From NCBI RefSeq assembly GCF_900155525.1, contig NZ_LT706952.1:523834-568279 (forward strand): DNA of 44,446 bases, read 5' to 3'. A program made the position numbers and the translations under genes. Positions 15,694-22,993 of the stretch are shown here, piece by piece. Source of the stretch: Mailhella massiliensis (GTDB taxonomy: Bacteria > Desulfobacterota > Desulfovibrionia > Desulfovibrionales > Desulfovibrionaceae). Numbering within the stretch: the stretch's first letter is position 1; every line of letters starts with the position of its first letter. Below the pieces are notes generated by a model, which had not been told where the DNA came from, made no database searches, and was given only the letters and a program-made list of their open reading frames with translations.

Positions 15694-17762
15694 GAATGTT
15701 TCTCCACAACGGGCACGCCGTGAAGCGCCGCGGACTGCGCCGCCTCACACAGAGCGCGGGTAAGCGCGTCCACATCGTCTTCCGAGGCGTTGAAGGGCGG
15801 CATGACATAGACGGTGCGGCCGAAGGGCCGTATCCACACGCCCCTTGCCGTGAAGAAATCCTGCCAGACGGCGACGTTCACCGCCTCTTCCCTTTCCATC
15901 ACGCCGATGGCGCCGAGTACGCGCACATCGGCAACGCCGGGCAGGGAACGGCACGGTTCAAGCCCGCGCGCAAGGCGCTTTTCCAGGGTCGAAACGCGCG
16001 CCTGCCAGGGCGAGGCGCACAGTTCGTCGAGGCTCGCGCAGGCCACGGCGCAGGCCAGAGGATTGCCCATGAAGGTAGGCCCGTGCATGAACACGCCCCC
16101 GCCGCGCACCGGGTCCGCCCCGGAAATCACCTGCGCCACGCGGGCCGTGGCCGCCACGGCCGAAAGGGTCATCATGCCGCCGGTGAGCGCCTTGCCCACG
16201 CAGATGATGTCGGGCGATATGCCCGCCCATTCGCAGGCGAACATTTTTCCCGTACGGCCGAAACCCGTGGCTATTTCGTCCGCAATGAGAAGGATGCCGA
16301 GCTCGTTGCACAGGGCGCGCAGGTCGCGCAGATAGGAGGGGTGGTAGAACCACATGCCTCCGGCTCCCTGCACCACCGGTTCCACCACCACGGCGGCCAG
16401 TTCTCCCGCATGGGAACGGAGAGCGCGCTCCATGGGGTCGAAGGCGCGGGGATCATACGGTGCGTCGAACCGGCAGGAGGGGCGTTCCACGAAAAGCTGT
16501 TTCGGCAGTATGCCGGAAAAGAGCGAATGCATACCCGTGACCGGATCACAGAGCGACATGGCTCCCAGCGTGTCGCCGTGATAGGCCCCGCGCAGGGCCG
16601 CAAAGCGGAACCTTCCCTCGCTGCCTGCGGCCTTATGGAACTGCACGGCCATTTTCATGGCCACTTCCACGGCCACGGAACCGGAATCGGCCAGAAAGAT
16701 GTGTTCCATGCCCGGCGGAAGAAGGCGGAGCAGGCGGCGGCCCAGCTCCACCGCCAGTTCATGGGTAAGACCCCCGAACATGACGTGGGAAAGCCGCGCG
16801 GCCTGCCGCTGAATCGCCCGCACGAGGCGCATGTTGCCGTAGCCGTGCACACGGCACCACCAGGAGGACATGCCGTCCACAAGTTCCCTGTCGTCGGCAA
16901 GAACAAGCCGTGCGCCGGAAGCACCCTTCACCTCCAGCGCAGGCAGGGGACGCACGGCCGAGGTATAGGGATGCCAGAGATGCCCCCTGTCGAAATCCAG
17001 AAGCGCCGCACGGGCTGCGGCCTCCTCCTTGTCTTCCGCCAGAAGGCGCGCCGCGTCTTCCAGCGTGGCGGCAAGCGTGTCCACGGCCCGGGTATCGGCA
17101 AGGGAAAAGGATTCCATGTAGGGAATATCGGCCAGAAGGGGCACGCCGCGCTTTTTCCCCTCCTCGGCAAGGCGTACGGCGTTGTCGCCGAGAATAAGCT
17201 CCTCCGCATCCTGCGACGTGCCCGCATCCGCATGGGCGGGAGGCGTGGTGCGGCAGAGCACCATGCCCGCCACATCGAGCCCCGCATGATCCAGCGCGTC
17301 CAGCGAAAGAAGCGCATGGTTCAGGCAGCCCAGGCGGTTGGCCACCACCAGCAGCACGGGCAGGCGGAGCTTCCGCATGAGGTCGAGCATGTACTCTTCC
17401 CCGTTCAGGGGAACGTAAAGCCCGCCCGCTCCCTCGAAAAGCGTCACCCTGCCCGGCAGAATATGCGCGCGGCAGGCCTCCGCCACGGCGGAGGCATCGA
17501 GCCTTTTCTTCTCAAGGCTCGCAGCAAGGTGCGGAGAACAGGGCACGCGGAAGGAAAACAGGGCCTCGCCCTCCCCTCCGGCGCTGCGCCAGGAGGCCAC
17601 GTCCGGCGCGACGGAAACGCCGTTTTCCTCCGTGCAGCCCGTCTGTACGGGCTTGACGGCAAAGGCCTTCACTCCCAGGCGGGCAAAGGCGGCCAGAAGG
17701 CCCGCCGTCACCGCCGTCTTGCCGGCGTCGGTATCCGTGCCGGTAAGGAAAAAGGCGCGCAT
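15687..17762 (-). CDS. bioDA: Fused dethiobiotin synthetase - DAPA aminotransferase (BioD-BioA)
   Basis: 691 residues. Residues 1-235 are BioD: P-loop GTDTDAGKT, VKPVQTGC and EGAGGLYVPL. Residues about 250-691 are BioA: the WWCRVHGYGN substrate segment, LADSGSVAVEVAMKMA, AYHGDTLGAMS, the PLP-binding DEIATGFGRTGKMFACEW and the Schiff-base Lys in CVGKALTGGMM, plus HGPTFMGNPLACA. BioA converts KAPA to DAPA using S-adenosylmethionine; BioD carboxylates DAPA to dethiobiotin with ATP. One chain would do both consecutive steps. The ATG shares one base with the bioB stop, and the downstream transporter overlaps by 7 bases, so translation is coupled. Earlier pathway genes (bioF, bioC) are not in the window. 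Confidence 0.95.
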   Translation of the reverse strand: MRAFFLTGTDTDAGKTAVTAGLLAAFARLGVKAFAVKPVQTGCTEENGVSVAPDVASWRSAGGEGEALFSFRVPCSPHLAASLEKKRLDASAVAEACRAHILPGRVTLFEGAGGLYVPLNGEEYMLDLMRKLRLPVLLVVANRLGCLNHALLSLDALDHAGLDVAGMVLCRTTPPAHADAGTSQDAEELILGDNAVRLAEEGKKRGVPLLADIPYMESFSLADTRAVDTLAATLEDAARLLAEDKEEAAARAALLDFDRGHLWHPYTSAVRPLPALEVKGASGARLVLADDRELVDGMSSWWCRVHGYGNMRLVRAIQRQAARLSHVMFGGLTHELAVELGRRLLRLLPPGMEHIFLADSGSVAVEVAMKMAVQFHKAAGSEGRFRFAALRGAYHGDTLGAMSLCDPVTGMHSLFSGILPKQLFVERPSCRFDAPYDPRAFDPMERALRSHAGELAAVVVEPVVQGAGGMWFYHPSYLRDLRALCNELGILLIADEIATGFGRTGKMFACEWAGISPDIICVGKALTGGMMTLSAVAATARVAQVISGADPVRGGGVFMHGPTFMGNPLACAVACASLDELCASPWQARVSTLEKRLARGLEPCRSLPGVADVRVLGAIGVMEREEAVNVAVWQDFFTARGVWIRPFGRTVYVMPPFNASEDDVDALTRALCEAAQSAALHGVPVVEKHSC

Positions 17763-18736
17763 CAGGCCACTCCCAGGGTGCGCATCATGGCAAGATCGGC
17801 TTCAAAGGACGCGCCCGGCGTGGTGAGGTAGTCGCCCGTCATCATGCCGTTGGCCCCGGCCGCGTACAGCCAGCTCTGCCATTCGCCGAGCACATGGGCA
17901 CGGCCGCCCGCAATGAGAATATCCTTTGCAGGATGCATGATACGGAAAAGCGCGATGCTCCGCAGGGCCTCTTCCGGCGAGAGACGGGGCATGTTTTCAA
18001 GCCGCGTGCCTTTGATGGCGTTCAGAAAGTTGATGGGAATGGAATCCACGTCCAGTTCCGCCAGAGTGCAGGCCAGTTCCACGCGCTGCGCCCGGCTTTC
18101 TCCAAGGCCCATGATGCCGCCGGAACATACCTCCATACCCGCTCCGCGTGCGGCCGCAAGGCTCGATACATCCTCGTCGTACTCGTGCGTGGTGCAGATA
18201 TGGGGGAAAAAGCTCCGCGCCGTTTCCAGATTGTGATGGTAGCGGGTCATGCCCGCTTCGCGGTACATGCGGGCGCGTTCCGGCGTGAGCAGCCCCAGCG
18301 AACCGCATACCGCCATGCCCGTTTCCCTGATGATGCTCTCCACCGCCCGACACAGAGGTTCCACGTCGGCTTCGCCCAGCATGGTGCCGCTTACCACGAT
18401 GCTGAAGCGCTTCGTGCCGTGGGATGCGGCTTCGGCCGCCCTTTGCAGCAGCGTTTCCTGTCCCACAAAAGGATAGACAGCGGAACCGGTTTCATGATGT
18501 GCTGACTGGGCGCAGAAGGCGCAGTTCTCCGGGCAGCGGCCCGACTTGGCGTTGACGATGCCGCAGTTGAAGAAGTCCGGCGCGCACATGGCGCGCACCG
18601 CCCCGGCCACGGCCAGCATGTCCGCCGTGGAGGAAGAAGGAAGGGAAACGAAGGCCTCGGCCTCGCTGCGGGAAAGCAGCGGAGCCTTGCCCGCGCCGGG
18701 AAGACGACGGAGTATGGTTTCAAGCAGACTGTCCAT
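17762..18736 (-). CDS. bioB: Biotin synthase
   Basis: 324 residues, radical SAM enzyme converting dethiobiotin to biotin. The CxxxCxxC motif is in GRCPENCAFCAQSAHH, with the upstream NAKSG typical of BioB. Family elements YHHNLETA, GGIMGLGES and FLNAIKGTRLEN are present, and the C-terminal Arg-rich cluster is replaced by AGGRAHVLGEWQSWLYAAGANGMMTGDYLTTPG, which is normal for BioB. First gene of the biotin operon, divergent from birA with a BirA operator between the two. Confidence 0.97.
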   Translation of the reverse strand: MDSLLETILRRLPGAGKAPLLSRSEAEAFVSLPSSSTADMLAVAGAVRAMCAPDFFNCGIVNAKSGRCPENCAFCAQSAHHETGSAVYPFVGQETLLQRAAEAASHGTKRFSIVVSGTMLGEADVEPLCRAVESIIRETGMAVCGSLGLLTPERARMYREAGMTRYHHNLETARSFFPHICTTHEYDEDVSSLAAARGAGMEVCSGGIMGLGESRAQRVELACTLAELDVDSIPINFLNAIKGTRLENMPRLSPEEALRSIALFRIMHPAKDILIAGGRAHVLGEWQSWLYAAGANGMMTGDYLTTPGASFEADLAMMRTLGVA

Positions 18737-18793
18737 GATGCCCCTGATGTTTAATGAAAAAGGATGACACAGTCTGTACCGGATGCAAAGAAT

Positions 18794-18829
18794 ATGTCAA
18801 CCTTAAACATTGACATTTGAGGTTGACAT
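18794..18829. promoter_or_regulatory. BirA operator
   Basis: Perfect 10-bp inverted repeat ATGTCAACCT (18794-18803) and AGGTTGACAT (18820-18829) separated by 16 bp. The layout and GTCAACC/GGTTGAC half-sites are those of bacterial BirA sites. It sits between the divergent bioB and birA genes and probably controls both. An extra half-site-like TTGACAT lies in the spacer. Confidence 0.9.
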
Positions 18830-18857
18830 TTAAGAAGAGTCACAGGACGGAGCAGCG

Positions 18858-19709
18858 ATGATGCGAGAGGAAATGCCCATGCGGAACCGCATTCTGGACA
18901 GTCTTGCCCGGGGCGGAGGGGAGGAATGGATATCGGGGGAGGCGCTTTCCCGCGATTTCCGCATCAGCCGGGCGGCGGTGAGCAAGCACGTCAACTCCCT
19001 GCGCGGGGAAGGCAACATCATCGAATCCGTACCGCGCCGGGGCTACCGGCTCATTTCCCGCGCCGACCCCTGGGCCGGGGACGACGTGCGCGAGGGGCTA
19101 CGCACCCGCATACTCGGCAAAAAGGAATGGATATGGCTCAAGGAAACGGGGTCCACCAATCAGGTGGCCGCGCAGCAGGCGCTTGCCGGAGCGGAGGAAG
19201 GCCTTGTGGTGGTGGCACGCCGCCAGAACGAGGGCCGGGGCAGCAAGGGAAGCCGCTGGTTCTGCCTGCCGGGGAGCCTTTCCTTCTCCGTGCTGACGAA
19301 GCCGCATCTGCCGCCGGAAAAGCTGGCGCTTCTGCCCCTTCTCGCCATGGAGGCCTGCGCCCGCGCGGTGGAGAAGGGCTGCGGCATACGCCTGGAACAG
19401 CGCGCGCCCAACGACCTTTTTCTCCATGACCGCAAGGTGGTGGGCATACTGGCGGAAAGCATGTTTCACAATACGGAACTTCAGTGGTCCGTGGTGGGCA
19501 TAGGCGTCAACGTCAACGTGCCCTCTTCCGCCATTCCCCCGGAGCTGGAGGGCATAGCCTCCTCGCTGTATGCGGAAACGAAAACGCCCTTCAGCGTGAC
19601 GAAACTGTTGCGCTGCATTCTCGAAGAGCTAGAAAAGGAACTGGAAAAGGGCGAAACGCCCACGGAATACGCAAAAAAAGCACAGGCCCGCCGGGAGGAC
19701 CTTGTCTGA
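18858..19709 (+). CDS. birA: Biotin operon repressor / biotin-protein ligase BirA (short form)
   Basis: 283 residues. Residues 9-65 form a winged helix (EALSRDFRISRAAVSKHVNSLRGEG, PRRGYRL), then a biotin protein ligase domain with TGSTNQVA, the adenylate loop GRGSKGSRW (usually GRGRxGR.W), PNDLFLHDRKVVGILAE and GIGVNVN. Two oddities are visible. The Lys-Trp of the usual KWPNDL motif is replaced by RA (QRAPNDLF). The chain also ends right after the catalytic domain at KAQARREDLV, lacking the roughly 50-residue SH3-like C-terminal domain, with a terminator only about 45 bp further on. It should biotinylate carboxylase subunits and, with biotinyl-AMP, repress the divergent bio operon. Confidence 0.93.
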   Translation: MMREEMPMRNRILDSLARGGGEEWISGEALSRDFRISRAAVSKHVNSLRGEGNIIESVPRRGYRLISRADPWAGDDVREGLRTRILGKKEWIWLKETGSTNQVAAQQALAGAEEGLVVVARRQNEGRGSKGSRWFCLPGSLSFSVLTKPHLPPEKLALLPLLAMEACARAVEKGCGIRLEQRAPNDLFLHDRKVVGILAESMFHNTELQWSVVGIGVNVNVPSSAIPPELEGIASSLYAETKTPFSVTKLLRCILEELEKELEKGETPTEYAKKAQARREDLV

Positions 19710-19753
19710 ACGAAGGCAAAAACGCAAACGCAGGCAACGGCCAGGCCGCCATG

Positions 19754-19779
19754 AAAAAAGCCCCTTTCGGGGCCTTTTT
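19754..19779. terminator. Bidirectional terminator
   Basis: Stem GCCCC/GGGGC with flanking A and T runs between the convergent birA and flavodoxin genes. Confidence 0.85.
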
Positions 19780-19807
19780 CTGCCTGTGCCGGAAGGCACG
19801 GAGTCGG

Positions 19808-20551
19808 TCAGCAGTAATATTCGTTTTCACGCCGTGCCTTCAGCTTTTCGCTGAAAGCGGAGGCAAAGCCGCGGTAGGCTTCCGTATCCATGTTTTTCGC
19901 GCCCTTGGGGCAGCGGCGTATGCAGCGGAAGCAGGAAAGACAGGTGTCGGCCACGGTTTCGTAGTCGTCCGCAATGGCATGTACGGGGCAGAGCTTCACG
20001 CACAGCCCGCAGTGCACGCACTCTTCCGAGGTGAGCGGACGGAACTTGCCCCCGCCCCCGCCTTCGCGGTAGGGCCGGTTGCCGGGGATATCCTTCACTT
20101 CCCTTGTCAGAGAAAAGGCGCGCGCCGCAAACTCGCCGTCGGCGGCAAGGTCGTCCCCGTCAGGCCGGTCTGCCTGAATTTCGCCGAAGGTATGGCGGCC
20201 CACCAGCGCCGCGGCTCCCACCACCACGAAGCCCTGTTCCCTCGCCATGTCGGCAAGTTCCAGAAGGGCGTCGTCATAATGACGGTTGCCGTAGGTTACC
20301 GTGACGATGCACGGGGTCTGCACCCCGCGGAAACGGGCAAGCCTCTCCCGCGCCACCGTGGGAATGCGGCCGACGTACACGGGAGCGCCGAAGATCACCC
20401 TGTCGTTCTCGCGGAAACGGACGATGTCGGTCGAAGCGTCGGTCGTGACGTCCACGACGTCGGCCTCCGCTCTCAGGCCGCGGGCCATGGCCTTCAGACT
20501 CTTTTCCGTGTTGCCCGTGGGGGAAAAATAAACAAGCGTCACCTTGCTCAT
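19808..20551 (-). CDS. Flavodoxin-like protein with 2[4Fe-4S] ferredoxin domain (EFR1-type)
   Basis: 247 residues. The N-terminal flavodoxin-like fold begins MSKVTLVYFSPTGNTEKSL with the FMN phosphate loop SPTGNTE. The C-terminal part has two [4Fe-4S] motifs, CVHCGLCVKLCPVHAI and CLSCFRCIRRCPKGAK. EFR1-family proteins are common in anaerobes as soluble electron carriers, but their partners are mostly unknown. The start at 20551 is chosen for AGGAGG 6 bases upstream; the frame is open for another 79 codons without coding character. Monocistronic, convergent with birA. Confidence 0.88.
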   Translation of the reverse strand: MSKVTLVYFSPTGNTEKSLKAMARGLRAEADVVDVTTDASTDIVRFRENDRVIFGAPVYVGRIPTVARERLARFRGVQTPCIVTVTYGNRHYDDALLELADMAREQGFVVVGAAALVGRHTFGEIQADRPDGDDLAADGEFAARAFSLTREVKDIPGNRPYREGGGGGKFRPLTSEECVHCGLCVKLCPVHAIADDYETVADTCLSCFRCIRRCPKGAKNMDTEAYRGFASAFSEKLKARRENEYYC

Positions 20552-20789
20552 GCACAGCCTCCTCATACTTTCCTGATAAAGGGCGCGGCAAAACGCCCGC
20601 GCGGCATTTTTCAGAATAACCGACACGCCGCTCCCTTTCAAGAAGACGGCGGGAACCTTCCGCCTTTTCCCCTGCCGGGACCGCGGCGCAACGAAAGGCG
20701 TTCCCCGTGCGGAAAAAACTCTCCCGCCGGAGCAGCCGTCACCCTTCCCGGAAAAATTCCAGGCGGCGCGGTCAGGCCCGCAGGCCAAG

Positions 20790-21863
20790 TCACTCCCCTT
20801 CCCGCCTTACCTTCAGGGGCAGTTCCATGTTCACGGCAAGGCCTCCGCCCTCCCTGTTTTCCGCCCATATTCTGCCGCCGTGGGCATGGGCGGCGCGTTC
20901 CGCGAGGGAAAGCCCCATGCCGGTGCCGCCGCTTTCTCTGCGGCGCGAGGCGTCCACCCGGAAAAAGGGCCGGAATATCCTCTCCAGCGCCTCTTCCGGC
21001 ACGCCCGGTCCCCGGTCTTCCACCACCAGCAGGCAGCGCTGCCTGCGCGAGGTGAGGCGTATGACGATGCGCCCGTCGTCCGGGGTGTAGCGCAGCGCAT
21101 TGCGCAGCACGTTTTCCACGGCATGGCGGAGCATGTCCGCATCGCCCGCAAAGGGCAGTCGCTCGGGAAGAAACTCCTCCACCTCGCAACCGCGCACACT
21201 CCCTTCAAAGCGCACATCCTCCGCCACGTCGCGCACCAGAGCGGCCAGATCAAAGGAGGAAAAGCACAGCCTCGCCTCCATGCGCGAATAGGCGAGCATA
21301 CTTTCGATGAGCGCATCCATGCGCTCCGTTTCCAGGCAGAGCCTGTCCAGCAGACGGGGGGAAACGTTCTCCCTCCGCAGAAGCTCCACCGTAACGGAAA
21401 GGCGCGTGAGCGGCGAACGCAGTTCGTGGGACACATCGGCAATGAGCGCCTTCTCCCTCACCCTTTCCTTTTCCCGCTGTTCGGCCATGCTGTTGAAGGC
21501 CCGGGCCAGAAGCCCGAGTTCATCCTTTCTGTTCGCCATGTCCGGCGAAACGCGCGCCGAAAGGTCTCCCCCGGAAAGCCGGTGTATCACCGAGGTGAAG
21601 TGCCCCATGATGTTCTTGAGCACGCTGATGAGCACATAGGCTTCCAGCGCGGCCACAATGAAGGTAAAAACGACCCAGAGGCAGATTTCCTGCGCGGAGG
21701 AGAAGGAGTTTCCGCCGCTTTGCAGCAGATCGCTTGCCGCGTATTCCCCGAATTCGCCGAGTATGGCGAAGGAACCGATGAACAGGATGCCGCAGATGTA
21801 TATCTTGCGGAACAGCGGCAGAGAATCCCAGAATGCGGCCAGCCTTCCCCACGCCTTTTTCAT
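20790..21863 (-). CDS. Sensor histidine kinase of the OmpR/CpxR two-component system
   Basis: 357 residues. Two membrane segments (about 20-40 and 58-80) enclose a very short periplasmic loop. HAMP (NIMGHFTSVIHRLSGGDLSARV), a dimerisation/phosphoacceptor box with His in DVSHELRSPLTRL, then N (ENVLRNALRYTPDD), G1 (EDRGPGVPEEALERIF) and G2 (GGTGMGLSLAE) boxes follow. The start at 21863 overlaps the response-regulator stop (ATGA) and has GGAGG upstream. The small sensory loop and EnvZ/CpxA-like build suggest an envelope-stress sensor; its signal is unknown. Confidence 0.92.
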   Translation of the reverse strand: MKKAWGRLAAFWDSLPLFRKIYICGILFIGSFAILGEFGEYAASDLLQSGGNSFSSAQEICLWVVFTFIVAALEAYVLISVLKNIMGHFTSVIHRLSGGDLSARVSPDMANRKDELGLLARAFNSMAEQREKERVREKALIADVSHELRSPLTRLSVTVELLRRENVSPRLLDRLCLETERMDALIESMLAYSRMEARLCFSSFDLAALVRDVAEDVRFEGSVRGCEVEEFLPERLPFAGDADMLRHAVENVLRNALRYTPDDGRIVIRLTSRRQRCLLVVEDRGPGVPEEALERIFRPFFRVDASRRRESGGTGMGLSLAERAAHAHGGRIWAENREGGGLAVNMELPLKVRREGE

Positions 21864-22552
21864 GAATGTTCCTCCCCCCGGATGGCGTACATGTACCCCA
21901 CGCCGCGTATGCTGCGTATGCGTTCCGAACCGTCGGGATACGGCCCCAGCTTGCGGCGCACGCGGCTTATCTGCATGTCGAGCCCCCGCTCCATGGGCAC
22001 GGCTTCGCGGCCGAATACCGCAAGGCTCAGCGCATCGCGGGAAATCACCCTGCCCGGCGAGGAAAGCAGCGCGCGCAGCACGCGGTATTCCTGACCGCTC
22101 AGGGAAATCTCCTCCTCGCCCTTCCACGCCTTCATGGCGCCTTCATCCAGCCGTATGTCGCCCCCGGCCTCCCCGGCGGAAGGCTGGGCGCGCCGCATCA
22201 CCGCCCGCACGCGGGAAAGCAGCTCCCGGGGATTGAAGGGCTTGGGCAGATAGTCGTCCGCCCCGGCGTCCAGCCCGCGCACTCTGTCGGAAAAATCGCC
22301 GCGCGCCGTAAGCATGATCACGGGAAGCCGCGAGAGCCGGGCGTCCCTGCGGACGGCGCGGAGCACTTCAAAGCCGTTCTTTTCCGGCAGCATGACGTCG
22401 AGAATGACCATGTCCGGTTTTTCCTCAAGAATGGCGGCAAGACCGCTCTGCCCGTCGTGGGCGAAGCGGCAGGCGATGTGCTCCGGCCGGAAATAATCCT
22501 CCAGAAGCTGGCACAGCTCCTTGTCGTCGTCGATAATCAGCATCTGAAACAT
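21860..22552 (-). CDS. OmpR/CpxR-family response regulator
   Basis: 230 residues. A receiver domain with acidic pocket (IIDDD), the phosphoacceptor Asp in VILDVMLPEKNG, Thr in MLTARG and Lys in LPKPFNPREL is joined to a winged-helix DNA-binding domain (SLSGQEYRVLRALLSSPGRVISRDAL, ERGLDMQISRVRRKLG, IRGVGYMYA). First gene of the pair with the overlapping kinase. Direct repeats GTTAC-N5-GTTAC upstream have the geometry of CpxR boxes (GTAAA-N5-GTAAA) and probably mark its binding sites. Confidence 0.93.
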   Translation of the reverse strand: MFQMLIIDDDKELCQLLEDYFRPEHIACRFAHDGQSGLAAILEEKPDMVILDVMLPEKNGFEVLRAVRRDARLSRLPVIMLTARGDFSDRVRGLDAGADDYLPKPFNPRELLSRVRAVMRRAQPSAGEAGGDIRLDEGAMKAWKGEEEISLSGQEYRVLRALLSSPGRVISRDALSLAVFGREAVPMERGLDMQISRVRRKLGPYPDGSERIRSIRGVGYMYAIRGEEHS

Positions 22553-22719
22553 GACGCATCCTTATATAAAATAAAGAGAAGGAGGCGTTCCCCCGGAAAA
22601 GGTTCCGCAGCAAAACGGCAGACGCGCACGGCGGCGCACACGCCTTCCTTCAACACGAAATACTCTTTCCCTTTCCTGTAACACCCGGAAACGGCGGCGG
22701 CAACGCGGCCGGAGGCGCT

Positions 22720-22734
22720 GTTACGCTTCGTTAC
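22720..22734. promoter_or_regulatory. Putative response-regulator box 1 (GTTAC-N5-GTTAC)
   Basis: GTTACGCTTCGTTAC: two GTTAC words 10 bp apart, the spacing of one helical turn used by OmpR-family dimers. First of three such sites in the divergent region between the response regulator and the phosphotransferase gene. Confidence 0.7.
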
Positions 22735-22797
22735 ATATTATACAAAAATTCCCTGTATAACTTTTATCACAAAACTCACATAAAACGCATAAAATCA

Positions 22798-22812
22798 GTT
22801 ACACTACGTTAC
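22798..22812. promoter_or_regulatory. Putative response-regulator box 2
   Basis: GTTACACTACGTTAC, same repeat geometry as the sites at 22720 and 22908, in an AT-rich promoter region. Confidence 0.7.
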
Positions 22813-22907
22813 CTTTGCTTTATATTCTTCCTTATTTTCATGAAAAACGGAATATCCATTCCCTTCACTCGTACCATTTTCTGAACGAGAAGGTGTGTTT
22901 TTTTGCC

Positions 22908-22922
22908 GTTACGCTTTGTTAC
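22908..22922. promoter_or_regulatory. Putative response-regulator box 3
   Basis: GTTACGCTTTGTTAC, 72 bp upstream of the phosphotransferase start, well placed to control that gene. Confidence 0.7.
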
Positions 22923-22993
22923 ACCGGCAGTTATCCCCTTTTTCATGCACCGATTCTATACTTTTCCCATATTGCAACCCGCAGGAGATTTTC

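Noticed and set aside
22720-22922. CRISPR-like repeat array
   Set aside because: Three 15-bp repeats at unequal distances (78 and 110 bp) within a promoter region, with no cas genes; better explained as regulator boxes.
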